NCBI GenBank assembly: GCA_958417755.1
Contig: CATZDY010000108.1
Coordinates: 1 to 8,710, forward strand
DNA from: an uncultured Peptococcaceae bacterium
GTDB lineage: Bacteria > Bacillota > Desulfotomaculia > Desulfotomaculales > Desulfocucumaceae
Length of the DNA stretch: 8,710 nt
Direction: 5' to 3'
A program made the translations under genes and the position numbers. The notes below the pieces were generated by a model. The model was not told the DNA's origin and searched no databases. It worked only from the letters and a program-made list of their open reading frames with translations. Position 1 is the first letter of the stretch; every line of letters starts with the position of its first letter. Below, piece by piece: positions 6,896 to 8,710 of this stretch.

Positions 6896-6956
6896 ATTTT
6901 ATATGTGAATTAAGTATATAACAAAAATTGATATGTTTCAATATATGACATTATAT
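6896..6956. promoter_or_regulatory. Back-to-back divergent promoter candidates
   Basis: Minus strand: TTGTTA (6924-6919), 17 nt, TAAAAT (6901-6896). Plus strand: TTGATA (6928-6933), 17 nt, TTATAT (6951-6956). The two -35 hexamers are only 3 bp apart. Each would drive a short region that ends in a terminator-like hairpin. Confidence 0.35.
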
Positions 6957-6962
6957 TTTCAT

Positions 6963-7135
6963 GGTTATGTAGTAATGAAATTACGTTAATACGTTTTGGA
7001 ACCTGCAGTGTTTAGCTGGTATAAAAATAAAGTAAAACTAAGATGCAGAAACCTAAATAGTTGTTTTTTATATAATTATTATTCATTGAATCTTATCAAA
7101 GAAAAGATAGCTTATCTTTTCTTTGTTTAATTTTA
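6963..7135 (+). ncRNA. Putative plus-strand small RNA
   Basis: It lies downstream of the TTGATA-N17-TTATAT promoter candidate and has no usable reading frame. The centre can form a stepped stem: GG (6998-6999) with CC (7052-7053), CTGCA (7003-7007) with TGCAG (7044-7048), and TTAG (7012-7015) with CTAA (7038-7041), separated by small internal loops. It ends with the hairpin at 7097-7125 and a T-rich stretch. I do not recognise a family, and both ends are estimates. Confidence 0.3.
7097..7135 (+). terminator. Terminator-like hairpin in the non-coding region
   Basis: CAAAGAAAAGATA (7097-7109) pairs perfectly with TATCTTTTCTTTG (7113-7125) across a 3-nt GCT loop and is followed by TTTAATTTT. 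The stem is AT-rich, so it is weaker than the other terminators of this window. Confidence 0.5.
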
Positions 7136-7582
7136 TCCTAGGATTCATAGAAAAATTTAATATTTATGTGTATAATGATTGTTATCTAAATCTACAAGAT
7201 TTGTCGAATTATAAAAAACTTAAGTATGATTAAAATAAAATGAAAGATAAATGTTACATATAGCGAATATTGTCGGAATTTTATATTAATTCATTGCTCT
7301 ATTGCAAACTATTTTTGTTATACTTGTTTATGTAGAAAACTATAACAATAGATATGTATTCAAATCTAATTTCTAAATAATAGCGAAGAGTTTAATAATA
7401 ATAACTTGCTCTGTATACATTAATTTATTATTAGTCTAACCTATGTAAGTTTTAATAAAACTATGAGGTTAATGAATAACTAAATTATAAAATATAAAAA
7501 GTCTACTGCAAAATAAATAAAGAATTGTAAAAGAATAAAGATTATCAATGTAATATTCATCATAATAATAAAAGTAAAAAAA
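7136..7582. other. AT-rich non-coding interval with several hairpins
   Basis: About 450 nt with no credible reading frame on either strand. It holds an 8-bp inverted repeat TTGTTATA (7315-7322) / TATAACAA (7341-7348). A compound hairpin at 7437-7471 pairs TAACCT with AGGTTA outside and AGTTTT with AAAACT inside. The pair of words ATAGCGAA ... TTGCTCT occurs twice (7260-7300 and 7380-7412). TTGTAA (7525-7530) with TGTAAT (7549-7554) at 18-nt spacing could be a weak promoter for the structured RNA that follows. I see no protein gene here. Confidence 0.5.
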
Positions 7583-7825
7583 TCTTGGGATGGATATTCA
7601 TATTCGGCTGCGTGGGGATGGGGACCTGGCGTTGCCGATTAATTAAGGGTTGGATAAAGGAATTTTCTTTAGAAAGGGGGAATGCGAAAGCGTATAATTG
7701 TTGCTTTTGCATGTTAGCGGATGGTATATAATGGTGTTAAGATGTAATGAAAATTAACCATGAAAAAGACATATGAGGATGTAATGATGATTGGATAAAA
7801 GAGGGGTTTTGCCCCTCTTTTTTTT
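7583..7825 (+). ncRNA. Large structured non-coding RNA, possibly raiA-type
   Basis: A markedly G-rich block in very AT-rich DNA, without a usable reading frame, ending in an intrinsic terminator. Visible helices: a long-range closing stem TCATAT (7598-7603) with ATATGA (7771-7776); directly stacked on it a hairpin TCGGC (7604-7608) / GCCGA (7634-7638), continued by CGT/GCG (7611-7613 / 7629-7631) across a symmetric 2x2 loop; ATGCGAAAGC (7682-7691) with GCTTTTGCAT (7703-7712), 10 bp with one wobble; ATGG-TTAA (7731-7740) with TTAACCAT (7754-7761). This nested, multi-branched plan is typical of ornate bacterial RNAs of ~200 nt. Size, host type and the G-rich conserved-looking core suggest the raiA RNA class of Firmicutes, but I cannot confirm the consensus from memory. 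Tentative 5' end; no raiA gene is in the window. Confidence 0.68.
7793..7825 (+). terminator. Intrinsic terminator of the structured RNA
   Basis: AAAAGAGGGG (7797-7806) pairs with CCCCTCTTTT (7812-7821) around a TTTTG loop, with four further T. Flanking GGAT and ATCC can extend the base. It is strong on the plus strand; on the minus strand it could also back up termination of the 47-residue gene. Confidence 0.9.
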
Positions 7826-7848
7826 ATCCTTTAAAATTACAAAGGATT

Positions 7849-7888
7849 GGCTATTCATAAAAAACATATATATCTTTTATGAACAGCC
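7849..7888 (-). terminator. Hairpin downstream of the 47-residue minus-strand gene
   Basis: GGCTATTCATAAAA (7849-7862) pairs with TTTTATGAACAGCC (7875-7888), 14 bp with one G-T wobble and a 12-nt loop. It begins about 30 nt after the minus-strand stop codon, and a moderately T-rich tract follows on that strand. The large loop and interrupted T-tract make it a moderate terminator candidate. Confidence 0.4.
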
Positions 7889-7918
7889 TTTAGATTTAGG
7901 GAATAAATACTTGACGTA

Positions 7919-8062
7919 TTATTCGCTTGGTCGGTTTACACCAGTCATTCTAGAACGTTTTTTGTTATCCCCTGCTTTGCCAATTTCCCATACAGGTTGG
8001 TATCCCGTTTTCTCTGTCCCTGCATGAATATCTTTTAAAATACCTTTGATTTTTTTAGACAT
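7919..8062 (-). CDS. Small basic protein of unknown function (47 residues)
   Basis: ATG at 8062-8060 is preceded by AAGGGA with about 8 nt spacing; the frame ends at TAA (7921-7919). The product is lysine-rich: it starts MSKKIKGILKDIHAGTEKTG, has YQPVWEIGKAGDN in the middle and ends KKRSRMTGVNRPSE. It has no signal peptide, membrane segment or cysteine. Size, hydrophilicity and high basic content resemble the minor small acid-soluble spore proteins, but it matches none whose sequence I can recall, so function is left open. Upstream on the minus strand a CATACTTTA element (8089-8081) fits a sporulation-type or degenerate -10, without a clear -35. It is divergent from the downstream coiled-coil gene and convergent with the structured RNA. 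Codon-like composition and a reasonable ribosome site support it being real. Confidence 0.65.
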   Translation of the reverse strand: MSKKIKGILKDIHAGTEKTGYQPVWEIGKAGDNKKRSRMTGVNRPSE

Positions 8063-8238
8063 ATGATTCTTCCCTTCAACTAAAGTATGCTACAATAGTT
8101 TTCCTTTTGCGATTGAATTTATGAATAGTTTTTATACGCATTCATGTTGAATTTTTCCGTTATAAGATATTGTTTTGGGAAAAACGAATAAATTAATAGT
8201 AAATAGATGGAAAATAGAGTATTTTTTTGCTAATCAAA

Positions 8239-8296
8239 AGGAGGTATATTTTGTTTTTATATCCAAATATTAGAATTATGAATGTTGATGAGGAGG
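8239..8296 (+). promoter_or_regulatory. Two alternative ribosome-binding sites for the last gene
   Basis: AGGAGG at 8239-8244, within a perfect AAAAGGAGGT, lies 6 nt before TTG 8251. A second AGGAGG at 8291-8296 lies 8 nt before ATG 8305. Both starts are in the same frame, 18 codons apart, so either or both may be used. Confidence 0.6.
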
Positions 8297-8710
8297 GAAA
8301 TAAAATGTTTTGTGTAAGACCAAAGAAAAAAGAAATTGAGGTGCTTAATCGCACCATTACAGAATTACAAGAATTGCGGGAAGAACTATCCAGTTTACGA
8401 GATCAACTTGCCGGTTGGAAAATGTCGGAAGAAGCTGCGTCCCTGGATGATGAGTCTGAAGAATGTGCTTTGATACGACAGGAATTGGATTTGGTTTGCG
8501 CCTCATTGTGGGAAGAAGAAAAAAAAGGGGTTGAAAATATATCTGAAGACTTGGACATAAATTCCAAAGAACATCCTTATGGTTCCAATGTTATTATATT
8601 ACCACCTGTTAGGGGTGACCAAGGGAAAAGGGGACTACAGAAAGAAGAAAAAGATGACGAAGAATTTGAACGATATATGATGCATTATCTGTCTCAGAGC
8701 AAATTTTTAG
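8251..8710 (+). CDS. Acidic coiled-coil protein of unknown function, N-terminal part (3' end outside window)
   Basis: The frame is open from TTG 8251 to the window edge: 153 codons, or 135 from the alternative ATG 8305. The long form starts with a short hydrophobic stretch (MFLYPNIRIMN). From the internal ATG the sequence is MFCVRPKKKEIEVLNRTITE, followed by heptad-like leucines in LQELREELSSLRDQLAGW, a clear coiled-coil segment of about 30 residues. The rest is rich in Glu/Asp and Lys (WEEEKKG, KEEKDDEEFERYM) with a neutral VIILPPVRG segment, suggesting a largely extended cytosolic protein. No enzyme motif or family is recognised. Both candidate starts have strong Shine-Dalgarno sites, and I list the longer one. 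It is divergent from the 47-residue gene; the ~190-nt gap between them shows no convincing consensus promoter. Confidence 0.7.
   Translation, partial: MFLYPNIRIMNVDEEGNKMFCVRPKKKEIEVLNRTITELQELREELSSLRDQLAGWKMSEEAASLDDESEECALIRQELDLVCASLWEEEKKGVENISEDLDINSKEHPYGSNVIILPPVRGDQGKRGLQKEEKDDEEFERYMMHYLSQSKFL

Noticed and set aside
6723..6908. 61-codon plus-strand frame
   Set aside because: It reads straight through two hairpins (6763-6796 and 6812-6863), has only a weak ribosome site and a low-complexity product.
7682..7714. 11-codon frame after AAAGGGGG inside the structured RNA
   Set aside because: The ribosome-like G-run abuts the ATG, and the same bases form a 10-bp stem of the RNA.
7791..8027. 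78-codon plus-strand frame
   Set aside because: It begins inside the terminator of the structured RNA and is antisense to the 47-residue gene.
8081..8089. Sigma-K-type promoter for the 47-residue gene (CATACTTTA)
   Set aside because: The -10 fits, but no AC at the required -35 distance, nor a sigma-E or sigma-G -35, was found, so it is only mentioned in the gene entry.
1..8710. tRNA, rRNA, CRISPR array, insertion sequence or prophage attachment site
   Set aside because: No cloverleaf, rRNA-like block, regularly spaced repeat series, transposase or terminal inverted repeats with target duplication were seen on either strand.

Overview
The window is AT-rich DNA from a low-GC Gram-positive bacterium, most likely an endospore-forming member of the Clostridia. 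Three things point there: strong Shine-Dalgarno sequences (GGAGG/AGGAGG) with several TTG/GTG starts, a clostridial-type GAF-PAS signalling module, and two sporulation-type signals. The sporulation signals are a 21-residue SpoVM microprotein and two promoters that fit the sigma-E (mother-cell) consensus. I cannot name the genus.

Layout. (1) 1-2572, plus strand: the 3' part of a DinG-family ATP-dependent helicase, then a compact phosphatidylserine decarboxylase gene (psd) overlapped by phosphatidylserine synthase (pssA). PssA makes phosphatidylserine from CDP-diacylglycerol and Psd converts it to phosphatidylethanolamine, so the pair is a complete PE branch. A strong bidirectional terminator closes the block. 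(2) 2573-5973: a 395-nt intergenic region with promoter candidates, then a 1001-residue signalling protein, REC - HD-GYP - PAS - GGDEF - GAF - PAS(CxxC). It carries intact motifs for both making and degrading cyclic dinucleotides. (3) 5974-6650: a convergent pair, spoVM (+) and a four-helix TIGR04086/YrzE-like membrane protein (-). Each lies behind a sigma-E-like promoter with a 13-nt spacer. They share one 19-bp inverted repeat that contains the stop codons of both genes. (4) 6650-7830: about 1.2 kb with no credible protein gene but much structure. There are two back-to-back putative small-RNA units (6759-6889 minus, 6963-7135 plus), an AT-rich hairpin zone, and a comparatively G-rich, elaborately folded RNA at about 7583-7825 ending in a textbook terminator. 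That RNA resembles the raiA-type ornate ncRNA class, but I could not verify this. (5) 7830-8710: a 47-residue basic protein gene on the minus strand and, divergently, the 5' part of an acidic, coiled-coil-rich protein gene that runs off the window.

The right half reads as a sporulation or stress accessory region: a coat-assembly microprotein, a mother-cell-type membrane protein, one or more structured RNAs and small unknown proteins, next to a second-messenger enzyme that could tie lifestyle decisions to environmental input. That functional link is inference from proximity.
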